From Cryptomeria japonica (taxonomy: Eukaryota > Streptophyta > Pinopsida > Cupressales > Cupressaceae): a stretch of 58,000 nt of DNA. The position numbers were made by a program, and so were the translations under genes. Below are positions 22,666-32,436 of this stretch, one piece after another. The DNA is taken from assembly GCF_030272615.1 (NCBI RefSeq), contig NC_081407.1, positions 139,632,897 to 139,690,896 on the forward strand. The letters are read 5' to 3'. Every line of letters begins with the position of its first letter. Within the stretch, counting starts at the first letter, position 1. The notes beneath the pieces were generated by a model. That model saw only the letters and a list, made by a program, of their open reading frames with translations. It had not been told where the DNA came from and searched no databases.

Positions 22666-24535
22666 CGCAAGCATTTTAAACTTGTTCCTTCTCTCCAAGA
22701 ACCCGACCTGAGTTTTTCCCAAGAAGTTCAAATTTGAATCCATTTCTTTTGCTTTCAATCCGGATTTCATGGTGCCAAGTGTTGAGGGGAAGAGGCGTGG
22801 GAGTTTTTGCTTCCATTTTTTATGATTTTCTTGCCACGTTTTTGCCCTTTCTTAGGCGTCTTGAAATAGCAAGTCGTGGCCCTTTTTGCCACATTTTTGG
22901 CACCCTATCAATCCGTATTTACAGCATTAATGGAGGCGTTTTCGGTTTCCTTGCTTTCATACGTGCTTTGTTGGGCGTATTGACCCGATTTTCTTCCTCT
23001 TTGGATGTCGTTTTTGAAAGAGGAGGTTGAATCAAAATCCATTTTTGGCTGCCAAGGGTTTTCAGCATGTCTATTTATGGAGCATTTCAGTTCTTCCCAA
23101 GCTCATTTTTTTTGGTCTAGGGCCTTTGACCAAGCAAAAATTCGGGTTTCTAAGTGATCTTCCCAAATGGATAAGTTGTTTGAATGCAAGTTGTAAATGT
23201 GCAAGATTTCCCCCCCTTTGGTAAAAAGAGTTAATCTTCTTTTTACAAAATTTACAAATGTTGAAGAATTGCCATGAGATTCATTCATTTGATTTTGGGT
23301 TTTACAAATCTGATTGCAAACAAGAGTTTTCCCATTTTCCAAGTTTGCCATTACCGGTTGGTATCATTCTTTACATTTTCCCCTCATGTCAAAACCCAAT
23401 TGCAGTTGTGTCTTCACTTGCAGTGAGCCTTCCAGAACCCGAAATTGGTCCAAAATGCTCTCAAAAAACACTTGAAAATGAGTTTTAAAGGTCCAATTAC
23501 AAGTGCAAACTCGTAGTTACCCATTACGCATATGAAGTTGCATGTTTGTTCTCCACAAATGCAAGTTAATGCTCTTGTTTTTCCACACATATAAGGTAGT
23601 CTTCAAAACCCGAAATTCACTTGTGAGCCCATTTTTGCATCAGTTTATCCCTTCCCTTGTCAGTTCGGTTTGCACACACGATCTACCAAATCAATGGATT
23701 AAGGCATGAGCCTTCTTTTGCAAGCAGATTTCAAGATTGGAGGATGATACAAAGAAGAGATACAACAACAATTCATGGTTGAGAGCATAGAATGCTTTCA
23801 AGACAGAGATGGTCATGACATGAAGAGAGGAAGGCAGCCCTTTCCCTCTTGAAAAGCCAATACTACCCCAAGCAAGAAGATAAGGTTGAAGTTCGCTGGC
23901 CAAGGAGAAAAAGATCATTAAGGATGCAAATTCTCATTCCGATTCAAGATGTCTTTACCAATCCAAAATACTTCAAGTTCTAGCAGCATGAAGATCATTA
24001 CAGACAAAGGATGATGCAATTAGAGTCGTGTCTTTGGACACATAGAATAGTTTTAATTATGCATTTGTAATTTTGGACACAGAGAATAGTTTTAATCATG
24101 TAGTTAGACTTTGAGCTACTACATACTGTGCTTAGTTAGTAGAAAATCATTTTGAGAAGGTTGATAGGACATCAGAAGTGTTGAAGACTTTGTGCTTTCA
24201 TTTCTGTTTTCCCATCCCGGGGAAGTGACGGAGGTCTTTGTTCCTTCATGGAAACTTTGCTTCCCTTTATGTTCCAAGAATCCTACAAAAAGTCTCATTT
24301 TTGTATTTGTTGTCATTTATTTCCAATTGCTATTACTTTTCTGTGAAGAGAAAAGAGTATAGTTTTTCTTGAAAGAAGAAGAAAGATTGTTGTCCCACCC
24401 ATATTAGATTAGTTTAGTTTGTAGATAGGGGGAGGCTTCCCTAAATTAGGAGAGTATCATACTCACACACTGTGGTTGAAACCACAATTTTGCACATCCC
24501 CCAAGTGTACAAAATTTTCAACCAACATGCCACTG
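22665..24535. mobile_element. Non-coding, LTR-like sequence
   Basis: No believable coding frame. A 45-bp duplication lies at 24020-24105 (TTGGACACAKAGAATAGTTTTAAT twice). The segment ends with GTGGTTGAAACCACAATTTTG and CAACCAACA near 24535, which looks like an LTR 3' end. The left boundary is unknown, and the hairpin array may be its 5' part. Confidence 0.35.
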
Positions 24536-24739
24536 TACATATTCATGGATAGTTGTTATGTTGGCATTTTCATTCAAGACCCAACTAGTTGAAGCCTATT
24601 ATGGGGGTTGGCGGGGTTGCAGATGTTATGGGTTTGGGGTTGGTTGCTTTGTTATGGGTTATGGGTTTCAAAAAACAAGGGAATTTCATACTGAAAAATC
24701 TCCCTACTCGAGGAAACCAAAGCTAGCATGAGGCCTCTC

Positions 24740-25001
24740 TCAAGATATGTTTAACGATTATGATTTGTTGAAGATCATCCCATTCTTCAAGCAAATTTGA
24801 AATTTTCACAGAGAAGGACTAATCATACCCACAATTTGCCAAAAAGTATACCATCACATTAGATTCTTTGTAGACATGTCTAATTGGATAGTCATTTAGT
24901 TGATCAATCAAAAACAAATATTGTCAACCTTTTTTGAAGTTTCCAATTTTTCACTTTCCTTGCTTTAATTGCGTTGACACGGATCATGCAGTCTCCTTCA
25001 A
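24740..25001 (-). pseudogene. RNase H-type domain, second half (split by an LTR element)
   Basis: On the minus strand this reads on from the fragment at 26895-26752 as if the intervening 1745 bp were absent: the EGD motif (DIEGDCM, third acidic residue) resumes right after the target duplication. Further on, VYKESNV and VYFLANCG match the end of plant RNase H, but the last catalytic Asp position reads Tyr, and a stop plus a frameshift intervene. It is a dead copy related to, but not the same as, the RNase H at 20549-21079. Confidence 0.7.
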
Positions 25002-25006
25002 TGTCT

Positions 25007-25665
25007 TCCTGCAAAAATAAAAATCCCAACTTACAACCACAATTGATTTGACTTAAAATCTGAAAAATACAAAGAAATTTGAGCCTATTGGCTTTACATT
25101 CAACATAAACAAATTTGATTACAAAGTCCCATTATCTGCAAGAAGCAAACTTACAACAAGTAGCCTTCAAACTTAATTTCTCTTCATCTCCTTTCTTCTT
25201 CACCTCCTCCTACTCCTTCCTCTTCAAACTTCCCCAAAAATTAAAAAATGGGAATCCTTAAATTAATGTTGAACTTCCAACCTTTTAGCCACCATAGTTA
25301 CCAAAACTTATATTTGGTCACCTTCCCAAAAGTCACACCAAAATCACGAGGAAAGATTATTTCCCATTTAGAAATTGCATTAGAAATTTAAATACCAAAA
25401 TGGCATTTTCCAACTCCATCCAACAAAATGCCAAAAATGACAATTCAACTTTGTCATTATCTCCACTCAGCAAACTATCGAAATAGAAAATACCAAACAA
25501 CTCCTCTTAGACGCCCATTTTCAATTGCTACTTTTAAGGAGTGAATTAATGAGTTAGTACAAGTTGTAACTCCCCAACATCCATGCCAAGAATGCCATTT
25601 ATTTATGAATTTTGACTTGAAAATCTGCCTCCCAAATAACCTCACACATGGATGCTCCTGCATCA
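25007..25665 (-). mobile_element. 3' LTR of the short element (659 bp)
   Basis: On the minus strand it starts TGATGCAGGAGC and ends TTTTTGCAGGA. It matches the other LTR closely, except that it holds about 44 extra bases around 25280-25325. Its polypyrimidine block (CTTCATCTCCTTTC...) is shared. Confidence 0.85.
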
Positions 25666-26135
25666 GACACCCAAGGTAGATTGAGATGTTTCATGAATTC
25701 AACTCATAAATATTTGAAGACTCTATGCTTGTCCACTCTTTCTCTTTCCCATACTCTTGAAATCCTCATAAAGCCTCAATGCAATTTCTGTTTTTAAAAA
25801 AACTCAGGTTAAACACATGTAAACAACCTCACATTCAACGATTTGTTTACAAATCCCTCTTACAATAATCACAAATATTATTGTAAACTGCCTTCTTCAA
25901 CGATCTGTTTACAACCCTCTTACAATATTTACAAATATTATTGTAAATTGCCTCCTTCGACGCTCTATTTACAACCATAGGAACCTTAGTTCCTCAAACC
26001 CTATGAAAAGTTCTTCTTACAAATTTCATGTACACATGCAACAAACCTCACACACTCCACCCTCACGTCCTAGTGCAAACTGCCTCACATTCAACACTCT
26101 ACTTGCACACTCAGGAACTCCCACTCCGATACCAC
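25666..26135 (-). repeat. Interior of the short element, with ~60 bp tandem units
   Basis: No coding capacity. Between about 25830 and 26110 a unit of about 60 bp repeats: CATTCAACGAT, CTGTTTACAA, CCTCTTACAAT, ACAAATATTATTGTAAA, CTGCCTYC. The first two copies are close, and two more are partial or diverged (TTCGACGCTCTATTTAC and CATTCAACACTCTACTTGC). Each copy contains a small palindrome (TACAATAATCACAAATATTATTGTA type). Confidence 0.75.
26121..26134 (-). promoter_or_regulatory. Primer binding site of the short element
   Basis: The minus strand reads TGGTATCGGAGTGG one base after the LTR end. This is close to TGGTATCAGAGC, the common plant retroelement site that pairs with the 3' end of initiator methionine tRNA, differing at A to G in the core. 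Confidence 0.7.
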
Positions 26136-26751
26136 TGGTGCAAAAAGAAAAATCCCAACTTACAACCACAAGTACAAATCATTATTGATTTGACTTAAAA
26201 TCTGACAAATACAAAGAAATTTGAGCCCATTGGCTTTACATTCAACATAGACATATTTGATTACAAATTCTCATAATCTGCAAGGACAACAAGTAGCCTT
26301 CAAATCTAATTTCTCTTCATCTCCTTTCTCCTCCTCCTCCTCTTTCTCCTCCTTCGTCCTCATCTTCCAACTTTCCCAAAAATCTAAAAATGGGAATCCT
26401 CAAATTAATGTTAAACCTTCCCAAAAGTCACACCAAAACCATGAGGAGAACTTATTTCCACTTTAGAAATTGCATTTAATGCCAAAAAGGCATTTTCCAA
26501 CTCCACCCAACAAAATGCTAAAAATGACAATTCAACTTTATCATTATCTACACTCAACAAACTCCCAAAATAGAAAGTACCAAACAGCTCCTCCTAAGCA
26601 CTCATTTTGAATTGCTACTTTTAAGGAGAGAATTAATGAGTTGGTACAAGTTGTACCTCCCCAAAATCCATGCCAAGAATGGCATTTTTTTTTAATTTTG
26701 ACTTGGAAATTTGCCTCCTAAATAATCTCACACGTGGATGTTGTTGCATCA
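26136..26751 (-). mobile_element. 5' LTR of the short element (616 bp)
   Basis: On the minus strand it starts TGATGCAACAAC and ends TTTTTGCACCA. The difference from the 3' LTR (a 44-bp gap and scattered substitutions) means the insertion is not recent. Confidence 0.85.
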
Positions 26752-26895
26752 TGTCTACAATGTCAACCTTGTTTGAGAAGCATAAGTTCAAATCGTCAAG
26801 CAAAGCTTCAAGTTCTACTTTGTTGCTTGTTCCAAAAGGAATATGTTTCATGGATGCCCAAGTGAGAATTCCCATCTCATCTCTGATGATGTAGC
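26752..26895 (-). pseudogene. RNase H-type domain, first half (split by an LTR element)
   Basis: On the minus strand SGYIIRDEMGILTWASMKHI, then NKVELEALLDDL, is the first part of a plant RNase H domain and includes the second catalytic residue (Glu). The region with the first catalytic Asp is missing, because the sequence upstream on this strand turns into a Copia-type LTR end at 26896. The downstream half resumes at 25001. Confidence 0.75.
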
Positions 26896-28100
26896 CTGAA
26901 AACAAAACCAAAAATACTGAGAGGGGGGTGAATCAATATTTTTCAAACTTCAAACAAACAAGGCCAAATAAAATATAAAGTAAACAAGCTTAAAGCATAA
27001 CACAAGATTTATCTACTGGAAAACCCTCTGGGGTAAAAAACCATGGCATTAAAGCTTTCATTTTTTAATCAAGGGCACCAATCCATACACATATAAGAGC
27101 TCCAATTCTACCAAAACAGAGGCACCAACCTCAACGTACAAAACTTACAAAGGCTCCAACCTTTATCCAACAAAGGCACCAACCTCTAAACTTCTAAGAT
27201 TTAAAGAAGAGACTAGAGAATACAAAAATAACACCTCCTCCTTTCAATTCACTTCAAACTGAGATACAATTCTAGAACAATATCACACCACTGTTTGTGA
27301 CTGAAACGATTGATTTGTTTCACACAGAACACATAAGACTACACAAAATTTGCATTCTTCAAAAGAAAATCGAAAACCCAACTAGTGTATATAACTGAAA
27401 ATGAACCCTTCGACACATGCTACACAAACTATTTCATCTTACAAAGCTACGGAAAATACTCTTCCCTTTTTCACAGAAATAATATGCTTCATCAGTATAT
27501 CTTTGAAGAACATTTCCATCTCATTAAAGAGCTCCTTCAGCCAACAAAGGAAAACAGTCTATACATGAATGAGATAGAAATCCTTCAACTTCAAAAAGTT
27601 GCATCCACACACTTTATCTTTCATCCAAACAAAAATTGAAGATAAACAAAAACATTCGATATCCGAACTCCCATTTTTGCATCTCCCCACTCCATTCAAT
27701 TTTCAGACTATTTATTTTCAAAAAAAACTTTCATCACATAGTCACTTCTAACAAAAAAAAGGCTCCACTCATTTCTCAAGTATCGATCTGAATGGTCAGA
27801 AAAGTAATCACCATTGAGGAATATTTTCACTTACCACACATAATTAAAAAAATGACTCCATACAAGATTGGAAGCATCCACACTAAGCATAGAAAACGGA
27901 ACTAAATGAATTCGATCCCCCAAAAAAATGCCAACTGTTGATTGCAAAAGCCATCTCAATCCAAAGCGAATATCTTAGAAGAAATCGTCAAACTACTTTA
28001 GTTCGTATACATTAGCCACGATATTAAAACAGCTCCTGCCAACTCATTTTTAATTGAAGAATCAAAAAGAAAAAATAATTCCTTGTTTTTCAGCCCAACA
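26896..28100 (-). mobile_element. Copia-type LTR, minus orientation
   Basis: The minus strand ends with ATTGATTCACCCCCCCTCTC, then TTTTCA at 26896. Upstream are GGTTTTTTACCCCAGAGGG and several GGTTGGTGCCT words, as in the Copia LTR at 18364-19437. A possible start is TGTTGGGCTGAAA at 28100. No target duplication was found at these ends, so the start is provisional. Confidence 0.55.
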
Positions 28101-28250
28101 ATCCTAGTTGTAGGAAAAAAAAAATCCTTCAATTTTTTGCTACCACAGCACTGTGTTGTCAAGTATTACTGGAATTCGAAACGATTTTTAACAAATTCGA
28201 AAAGTTTCATTCTAAAAACGGTTATGTTGTTCAAGCAAATAGCATAGAGT
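28101..28250. other. Short flank between two LTRs
   Basis: AT-rich sequence with no feature. It directly precedes the CTCAG target duplication. Confidence 0.4.
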
Positions 28251-28349
28251 CTCAGTGAAATGCCCCCCACAATTTTTTTTCAATTTTTACACACAATAAC
28301 TTCACCCATTAGCGTTAGCATGATAAAATATTGAGAGCAATACATATTG

Positions 28350-28650
28350 GTGGTTAGACCAACCACTTCCACTTTCGAGCGGGATAAAGAAATACTGGAA
28401 ATTAACTACTACTTGTCGGTATAACCAGCCAATTACAAATCCAAGAAGACTGAAGTTAAACAAGACAATCGCTCAACCACTTATTCAGCGGGAGGACTGG
28501 AAATAACAAACTATCTACTCATCCACTTATTCAGGAGGACAGGAGTACAAAATGAAATAGAGATAGGCAGTGAAGCCAACCTCTTCCACTTATGCAGTGG
28601 GCAATACAAGAAAGTAGAATGCAGTATGAAAATGGACTATTTCAGTACTA
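28350..28650. repeat. Degenerate ~70 bp repeat with CCACTTATTCAGCGGG
   Basis: Four variants of CAACCACTTATTCAGCGGGA, each followed by GGA or ATACAAG-type sequence, lie at about 28360, 28472, 28520 and 28590 inside the solo LTR. Confidence 0.6.
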
Positions 28651-29243
28651 CTGAATACAACCTTACAATAAGCCAACTATGTAAGATACTATTAGAACAT
28701 TAAGCTCCAACCTCTATTGGATACAAGAAAGTACTCCAAGAAGCTACAAACAAGAATACTAGAAAACACAAGCCAAAATGAACACTTTATCAAATTTGAA
28801 ACAACACACCAGCATCACCAAAAATCTGACCAGCAACATTGTGAAGTCCATAACTCCGTCGTAACACCTCCGAATGGCTTCAAATCAATGGCGAATGAGA
28901 GCTAGGAAGGGGATGCCCAAGTTCCAACCCACCAACTAAGCCAAGCAGCCTCAAAACTTGAATGCACGCAATCCAATGTTACTCCAACATGGTACGCCTG
29001 CTTGGAGAGGGGTGATCTGCCTTTAAAAATCCAGCTCTTCACTTTAATTCATGAAACTTAACAAGAAGGAATGCCTAGCAAAGAGGAATCCAATGAGCCA
29101 ATACCCAGAACGAACAGACAATCAAGCAGGGAGATATGAGCGAAAAACTGCTTCAGCCATGAACAAACCAGCAACATACAAAAACACACCAACACTCAGA
29201 AAACTGAAAATGTGATAACAAAATCCATCTTAATGTAGCTCAA

Positions 29244-29615
29244 TCTATTCCTCTGAATGAGAAATAGGCTCTCCAATCAGCTAAATGTTATCTCTCAAGC
29301 ATGAAACTGGCACAAGCTAGGAAGCTCTCAACCTCGAAGCACAAGTCTAGCAATTCGGCAACACTTTGTTACAAATATTCATGGATACCAAAACAAGAGC
29401 TCAGCACTCTTATTTATAACCTTGGTGTCTCTATTCCTTTGAATGAGAAATAGGCTCTCCAATCAGCTAAATGCTATCTCTCAAGCATGAAACTAGCACA
29501 AGCTAGGAAGCTCTCAACCTCGAAGCACAAGTCTAGCAATTCGGCAACACTTTGTTACAAATATTCATGGATACCAAAACAAGAGCTCAGCACTCTTATT
29601 TATAACCTTGGTGTC
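29244..29615 (-). repeat. 186-bp tandem duplication carrying the LTR core promoter
   Basis: TCTATTCCTYTGAATGAG starts at 29244 and 29430, and the two 186-bp units are almost identical. Each ends with TCTTATTTATAACC, which on the minus strand is GGTTATAAATAAGA, a TATA box (29411-29418 and 29597-29604). The LTR therefore has two complete core promoters in tandem. Confidence 0.9.
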
Positions 29616-29814
29616 TCCAAATTCAAATTCGCATTCCCTCCAAATGGACGCTAAACCCAAATACACACTAATTTCACCTTAACTTGAAATTTGCATTTCA
29701 TTTTCCCTCCTTTCCAAGTCGACCTTCACATAGAAGCAAATATACTTTATAAAAATGACAATAAAATAATAATGTGGTGTCCAAGATAGAAGTGAAAAAT
29801 ATTATAAAACTATT

Positions 29815-30215
29815 TCCCATAAGGCGTCCATCTTGCCTTATTAATATTTCACTTAGTAAAACATTTTTCCTTAACAAGGAATCGCCCAACATAATCTCTA
29901 ACTTGCCAAAAATAGCTCCAAAAATGTTGGAAGACCATCTCTCAAACAGACCTGCCAGAAATAACCATCGGAATTTGCCTACTGAAACCTTGCTAAAAAT
30001 AGCACTTACTAAAAATAGCATACTACTAAAAATAGTGAGTGTGTCCAAATGCATTTTAACTACATTCTGAGTAGTCATCCCAACTTACTAAAAATAGGAA
30101 GTCCGGAAAAGTCTTTAGATCCAGTTGCATGTCACACCATCGCGAAGCTCTTTGAAAACCAAAAAAAATGAGTTGTCCTCACCCCTACTTACTAAAAATA
30201 GTAAGTATACCAAAC
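29815..30215. repeat. Dispersed CTTACTAAAAATAG motif
   Basis: Forms of CTTACTAAAAATAG occur about six times (near 29990, 30005, 30024, 30088, 30188, with weaker forms near 29902) at uneven spacing. In this minus-oriented LTR they lie upstream of the two TATA boxes, where U3 enhancers would be. Confidence 0.55.
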
Positions 30216-30439
30216 TCCACTAATTGCTACGCATGTACCATCATTGTGAAGCTTTCTGAAAACCCAGAAGGAATCCAGAATCAAAACTGTAAAACTCCAA
30301 CATGCAAGCCACCAAAATTACCAAAACATCCTCCTAAAAAATAGGAAACCCTAATTTTGCCTCTAACTGACTAACAAGTCTCGGGATTCACCAACAGTCC
30401 CCAAAACAAACTAGAGCAGAAAAGGGGCATTACACTCAG

Positions 30440-30840
30440 CGACTCTAAGAGTTTTTTATTTGTATTATGCTAACACATATATGCTACAGTCAAAACGTCT
30501 CAGCCCACAAATTTAGCTAAACAAATAGAATAAAACATCTGTAAAAACATCTTCAGCAACCACAACAATAGACAAACATATAGATACGAACAAACAGTTT
30601 GATACAACGTGTTATCAACCAGAAACACATGGCAAACTCAGAGACATTAAACCCTGATATAAATCAAAAACACTTGACATCAATGACAAAGCAAATTCAA
30701 CATAGCCTACAATAGAGATCGCGTGATTGCCCCAAGAGGTCCCATTAAAGTTAAGCTTCACTTTTCCTCTTAGAGGACCAAATAAATTTCCTATATTAAA
30801 TATTAAACTTATAATCTAAATATATTACATATTAATAATA
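30440..30840. other. No feature recognised
   Basis: Flank between the solo LTR and a SINE. AT-rich, with no domain-bearing frame. Confidence 0.4.
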
Positions 30841-31200
30841 GATTATAAAATTGGGGTTCATCTTGTAGTGTGATTGTTAAGTGGTTGCATTGTTAATGGT
30901 GCAACCAAGGTTCAAATCGCTGCTTGGCTCACAACCCATTCATGTCGGTTATGGGCTATCATTGTGGATGTGTTGCCATGCTATCATTGTGGACATGTTG
31001 CTTGTGGACATGTTGTTGGCGGCAGGAGATATAAGGTGGATGTGTAGGAGGACATTTTCGTGGTGGAGGAGAGAAGAGGAGAAATGGGCGACTAATGTTA
31101 ATGCTAGTGATGAACCCCCCGTTTGTGGCCTCACCTGGAACTAGGGCTAGGCTAAAAAACCTAGTGCTTTCACCGATCAAAAAAAATGGATTATAAAATT
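30841..31200 (+). mobile_element. tRNA-derived SINE with 12-bp target duplication
   Basis: GATTATAAAATT occurs at 30841-30852 and 31189-31200, exactly flanking 336 bp. The insert has a box A-like TTGTTAAGTGGTTGC, box B GGTTCAAATCGC (30909-30920), and ends CACCGATCAAAAAAAATG. Its 3' end resembles that of the SINE at 14476. In the middle, ATTGTGGAYRTGTTG occurs about three times (30958-31015), an internal expansion. Open frames across it are incidental. Confidence 0.85.
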
Positions 31201-31620
31201 TAAGCATTAATAGAAAAACCTATAAGCTAAATAAGAAAAAAAAATTATTTTAAAGGCATTTGGAGACTTGCACTTCAAGGCTTGGTGAGCAATTGCAGCG
31301 CTGGCATCAGTCGAACCAAGGCTGCATTGGCTGCAACTAACTACACTTTTAGTTGATATAATTGTAATAGAAAAACAGATGAACAAAAATATGAGTCTAA
31401 GATAACTGTCACACCTTTAATGCTACTCTTCATAACTATAACAATATTATATCAAAATATCTCTTTTTAGAGAGTTTAATCATTATCAAGTTACTTAGAA
31501 ATCAGTAGAACAAGAAACGAGCATTTATGTGGTTTATAAACTATTGATACTTAGCTGGTCTGAACTGTCCTATATTTCAGTTTCTAGTATATGCTTCTTG
31601 TAACTAGAACTGTCTTTTTA
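31201..31620. other. No feature recognised
   Basis: AT-rich flank. No gene or repeat is clear. Confidence 0.4.
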
Positions 31621-31636
31621 AAGCACTTAAGTGCTT
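31621..31636. repeat. Perfect 16-bp palindrome
   Basis: AAGCACTTAAGTGCTT is its own reverse complement. It lies 34 bp outside the start of the solo LTR at 31670. Confidence 0.8.
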
Positions 31637-31665
31637 CGTACGTTTTTGGGCAGGATTTGATAATA

Positions 31666-32436
31666 TTTGTGTTGGGATTAAGTTGTCTCAATGTTTGGTC
31701 TGAGACCAAACATGTTTATTATTTATTTTATTTGTATTGCATCCACTTTGGAAGTCATAAAATTAGGTGACTTATGTCATGGGTTGTTATGTTGGAACTA
31801 TAATGATTTCTTTTATTTACTATGACAATTACTAGTTCAGTGAAAGAGTCATAGAGAGTTATTTTTTGGCAATTGGTATTTATGGTAGAGTTCACTTTTA
31901 ATAAGTGATGTGAGGTAGGTGTTGCCTATGGCAAGGTGACCGTTATGGACGAGTTATGTGTTAGTGCTTTGGATTGTTATGTGCAACGTATCATGGAAAT
32001 TATGGCCAGTTGTTTTTAATACCACTTATTACCTTTTGAGCATATGAGTTGGTTTTGGAAACCATGGGTGCTTTCCACTTGTGTTGAGCTCTATAAATAT
32101 GTGGCTTCTTAGTGTATTTTGCATGATAGGTTGGATATCTTCTATGAAGTTGTTTTATGCCAGGATTTTCTCCATAATTCTCTCTTGCTCTAAGTATTCC
32201 TAAAGAGCATTGGCTCTGTACATTGTATTGTAACTGTTGGTTGTTGCTGATAATACAATTGAGCTTTGACTTTTGGAGTGTGCATTTTTTCTCGAAAGGA
32301 TTTTCTCAAATAAATTTGGTGTTATGGTTTTATTTGTTTAAATTTGAATTTGTATGTGTTTAATATCTCATTTATAACAATTAAAGGGTTTGTAAGAAAT
32401 TTTTTGCATTCACTATCCTGTTAATTTTAACATTTG
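31666..32436 (+). mobile_element. Solo LTR, 763 bp
   Basis: It starts TGTTGGGATTAAG at 31670 and ends TTTTAACA at 32432. TTTG lies just outside both ends (31666-31669 and 32433-32436), a 4-bp target duplication. There is a TATA box CTATAAATA at 32091 and Copia-like U5 sequence (GTGCATTTTTTCTCGAAAGG). Near the start a 17-bp palindrome TTTGGTCTGAGACCAAA sits in U3. No interior is attached. Confidence 0.7.
32091..32099 (+). promoter_or_regulatory. TATA box of the 763-bp LTR
   Basis: CTATAAATA, about 420 bp into the LTR. The remaining ~340 bp fits R plus U5. Confidence 0.55.

Larger units (their letters stand above)
25002..26756 (-). mobile_element. Complete short LTR retroelement with TGTCT target duplications
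   Basis: Two LTRs (25007-25665 and 26136-26751) flank a 470-bp interior. TGTCT occurs immediately outside both (25002-25006 and 26752-26756), a perfect 5-bp target duplication. On the minus strand the 5' LTR is 26751-26136, then a primer binding site, interior and 3' LTR. The interior has no reading frame, so movement relied on enzymes from elsewhere, as in TRIM or similar non-autonomous elements, although its LTRs are longer than usual for TRIMs. It split a pre-existing RNase H reading frame. Confidence 0.9.
28251..30439 (-). mobile_element. Solo LTR, 2179 bp, with CTCAG target duplications
   Basis: CTCAG stands at 28251-28255 and 30435-30439. The segment between (28256-30434) has terminal inverted ends: TGAAATGCCCC on the left against TGTAATGCCCC read inward from the right, 10 of 11 matching. 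TGTAATGCCCC is a common plant Gypsy LTR start, so the orientation is minus. No interior or second copy is attached, so this is a solo LTR left by recombination between two LTRs. Confidence 0.85.

Noticed and set aside
22734-23030. 98-codon frame as a membrane protein gene
   Set aside because: The Phe/Leu richness follows from T-rich non-coding sequence. No start context or homology was recognised.
29698-30078. Overlapping open frames of 126 and 98 codons on opposite strands
   Set aside because: Both lie within the solo LTR and are mainly the CTTACTAAAAATAG repeat region. No domain.
30881-31144. 87-codon open frame as a gene
   Set aside because: It lies wholly inside the SINE, which is bounded by a 12-bp target duplication.
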